From assembly GCA_029063275.1 (NCBI GenBank), contig JAIDOO010000202.1, positions 1 to 8,257 on the forward strand: a stretch of 8,257 nt of DNA, read 5' to 3'. Of the stretch, positions 6,803 to 8,257 are shown in pieces. The position numbers were made by a program, and so were the translations under genes. Position 1 is the stretch's first letter. Each line of letters starts with the position of its first letter. The notes under the pieces are model-generated. The model ran no database searches, was not told the DNA's origin, and saw nothing but the letters and a program-made list of their open reading frames with translations. Origin of the DNA: Clostridia bacterium. Its GTDB lineage: Bacteria > Bacillota > Clostridia > Christensenellales > Borkfalkiaceae.

Positions 6803-7850
6803 ACTTCCCCTTTAAAAAGCCGTTACACTCCTCAATGTAGCTTAAATAATCTTGTATCGAAAGCTTGATTTCAACGCTCTCGCCTACGCATTTAGGCGCG
6901 ATAACCGAAATTTGTCCGCCGTCGTTTTTCTTATCGTAAACGGCGTATGCCGCGGCTTTCCGCACGTCGCCATACACGGGAATTGTGCCGATTACCGCTG
7001 TTATCATATTTATCAGCGTCTGCGCGTAATTCTCTTCGCAAAGCCCCAATTTTTTTGCTATATACAACTCGTAAAAAGTGCCGATAAGAACGTATTCGCC
7101 GTGGGACTTTTTGCCGTAGTACAGCTCGAACGCGTGCCCGGTAGTATGACCTAAATTCAAGGTCTTTCTCGTACCGTTCAAATCGTGTTCGTCAATCAAA
7201 ACGACGTTCGCCTTGTGCTGAATACAATCGGCGGTAACGTTCTCTAAAAATTCAAAATTTTTTAAATCGTCCGCATTTTGCAGTTTTTTATAAATTTCTT
7301 TATCGAGCGCGCCGTACTTGATAATTTCGCCAAGTCCGCAGTTGATTTCCCTGTCGGGCAGGGTCTTTAAAAACATAGGGTCGACTATCACCTTTTCGGG
7401 CTGGTAAAAGGTGCCGATAAGGTTTTTAACCTTTTTAAAATCGATTGCAGTCTTACCCCCTACCGAGCTGTCAACCTGCGATAAAAGCGTGGTCGGAATT
7501 TGCACCAGATGAGTGCCTCGCATATAAAGCGACGCGGCAAGCCCAGCAATATCACCGACAACGCCGCCGCCGAAAGCAACGACCGTTCCGCCGCGTTTAA
7601 GCCCCGCGCTTGCCATTGCCTGTAAGATAGAAAAAAGCGTACGGCTGTTTTTGCTTTTTTCGCCCGCGCGGATAACCTTTACCGCCGCGCCCGAAAAAGT
7701 CTTTTCAATAAGTCCGCTGTACAGAGAATATACGTTGCTGTCGGTTACGACGAATAAATCGCCCTCTGTATGCGCGTACTTTTCAAACGCGCCGCTTCCG
7801 CAGTATATAACGCTTTTTTGCGTATTTGTTTTCAAAACAATTTCTTTCAT
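6789..7850 (-). CDS. aroB: 3-dehydroquinate synthase AroB
   Basis: NAD- and metal-dependent enzyme that cyclises DAHP to 3-dehydroquinate, the second step of the shikimate pathway. It has 353 residues, normal for the family. The NAD-binding segment is FGGGVVGDIAG at 93-103. It is followed by YMRGTHLVQIPTTLLSQVD at 109-127 and SSVGGKTAID at 128-137, with K142 and N143 just after. Zinc ligands are E175 in GLGEIIKYGA, H235 in NLGHTTGHAFE and H250 in SHGEYV. R228 lies in NGTRKTLN. The C-terminal DKKNDGG segment is also typical. The ATG comes one base after the aroC stop. The preceding GAAG is a weak Shine-Dalgarno, so translation is probably coupled to aroC. 2-deoxy-scyllo-inosose synthase and other sugar-phosphate cyclases are excluded with good confidence by the aro context and motif set. 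Confidence 0.97.
   Translation of the reverse strand: MKEIVLKTNTQKSVIYCGSGAFEKYAHTEGDLFVVTDSNVYSLYSGLIEKTFSGAAVKVIRAGEKSKNSRTLFSILQAMASAGLKRGGTVVAFGGGVVGDIAGLAASLYMRGTHLVQIPTTLLSQVDSSVGGKTAIDFKKVKNLIGTFYQPEKVIVDPMFLKTLPDREINCGLGEIIKYGALDKEIYKKLQNADDLKNFEFLENVTADCIQHKANVVLIDEHDLNGTRKTLNLGHTTGHAFELYYGKKSHGEYVLIGTFYELYIAKKLGLCEENYAQTLINMITAVIGTIPVYGDVRKAAAYAVYDKKNDGGQISVIAPKCVGESVEIKLSIQDYLSYIEECNGFLKGKYENS
6807..6813 (-). promoter_or_regulatory. Ribosome binding site of aroE, within the aroB 3' end
   Basis: The minus strand reads AAAGGGG, then AAGT, then the aroE ATG. It lies inside the last codons of aroB and supports the 14-nt aroB/aroE overlap as genuine rather than a mis-chosen start. Confidence 0.7.
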
Positions 7851-7851
7851 A

Positions 7852-8257
7852 TTACTTCAACAAATTATAGCGTTCGATAACTTCGCGCATATTGTCGCCG
7901 CCAAGCCTTTTTGACACGACGTCGGCAAGAGCAAAAGCCACCGCGCTTTCAAGCACGATTTCAGCCGCGCAGATTGCCGCAACGTCGCTACGCTCTTTTG
8001 CGGAAACGGCGGATTGTTTGGTGATAAAATCAACCGTTTTAAGTCCGCGCATAAGGGTCGGAATGGGTTTCATTGCGGCGCGCAATACTATCTCTTCGCC
8101 GTTGGACATGCCGCCCTCTATACCACCTGCGTTGTTGGTTTTGCGGCGGAAGCTTCCGTCGTAATAAATTTCGTCGTGAACCCGACTGCCCGCAAAATCT
8201 GCCGCTTTAAAACCGAGCCCCACTTCAACGCCCTTAATCGCCTGCACGCTCATTACC
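7852..8257 (-). CDS. aroC: Chorismate synthase AroC, C-terminal part (5' end outside window)
   Basis: FMN-dependent lyase that converts EPSP to chorismate, the last step of the shared aromatic pathway. About 135 codons are visible, whereas the whole protein is usually 360-390 residues. The frame is open at the window edge. The ATG at 8253-8251 is an internal methionine (in VMSVQAIKGVEVGLGF, the usual start of the C-terminal third), not a gene start. Conserved elements are GLGFKAAD, GSRVHDE, and the flavin-site signature NNAGGIEGGMSNG at about 8098-8136, then LRAAMKPIPTL. After these comes the C-terminal RSDVAAICAAE helix, with GGDN near the end. The stop lies one base before aroB, so the two are cotranscribed. 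No truncation or frameshift is seen in the visible part. Whether aroA or aroF lies upstream cannot be determined. Confidence 0.97.
   Translation of the reverse strand, partial: VMSVQAIKGVEVGLGFKAADFAGSRVHDEIYYDGSFRRKTNNAGGIEGGMSNGEEIVLRAAMKPIPTLMRGLKTVDFITKQSAVSAKERSDVAAICAAEIVLESAVAFALADVVSKRLGGDNMREVIERYNLLK

Noticed and set aside
8251..8253. ATG at 8253 as a start codon for a short 133-residue protein.
   Set aside because: The residues before and after it match the middle of chorismate synthase, and the frame is open through the window edge. It is an internal methionine of a truncated aroC.
1..8257. Search for mobile elements, CRISPR arrays, tRNA/rRNA genes, riboswitches, toxin-antitoxin or defence modules.
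   Set aside because: Nearly every base belongs to a recognised housekeeping gene. No transposase or integrase motif, spaced repeats, structured RNA-sized gap or attachment-site duplication was seen.

Overview
The window carries ten protein-coding genes, all on the minus strand and packed almost without gaps: about 65 of 8257 bases are non-coding. It looks like a chromosomal core region of a Bacillota bacterium, most likely a clostridial lineage. That inference rests on the order dgt-dnaG-rpoD-trmK, on a short SigA-type sigma factor with no large insertion between regions 1.2 and 2, on a type II dehydroquinase with separate single-domain shikimate enzymes, and on stop and overlap usage that fits the standard bacterial code. 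The composition is mixed, with many GCG and CGC codons among AT-rich ones. A more exact placement (for example an uncultivated gut clostridial family) would be a guess.

Layout in the direction of transcription, from high to low coordinates. First is an aromatic-amino-acid block: the 3' end of aroC (chorismate synthase), then aroB, aroE, aroQ, aroK and a FabG-like short-chain dehydrogenase. The junctions are a 1-nt gap (aroC/aroB), a 14-nt overlap (aroB/aroE) and three successive 4-nt ATGA overlaps (aroE/aroQ, aroQ/aroK, aroK/SDR), so these genes are almost certainly one transcript with coupled translation. AroB, AroQ, AroE and AroK carry out four consecutive steps from DAHP to shikimate 3-phosphate. 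AroC makes chorismate at the end. EPSP synthase (aroA) is not in the window.

Next comes a 61-bp, very AT-rich spacer (4312-4372), the only real intergenic region. I see no convincing terminator or promoter in it. Beyond it lies an information-processing block: dgt (HD-domain dNTP triphosphohydrolase), dnaG (primase), rpoD/sigA (housekeeping sigma factor) and the start of trmK (tRNA adenine-22 N1-methyltransferase), which runs off the low-coordinate edge. dnaG and rpoD overlap by 4 nt and rpoD and trmK share one base. This resembles the macromolecular-synthesis type of operon that couples primase and sigma factor.

I looked for mobile elements, CRISPR arrays, RNA genes, large repeats, toxin or defence modules and broken genes and found none. 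Nothing here supports a new biological system. The points worth a second look are modest: an SDR of uncertain substrate locked into the aro operon, missing Shine-Dalgarno sequences at several junctions, a cysteine-rich TrmK, and a few substitutions in the conserved motifs of AroE and AroQ.
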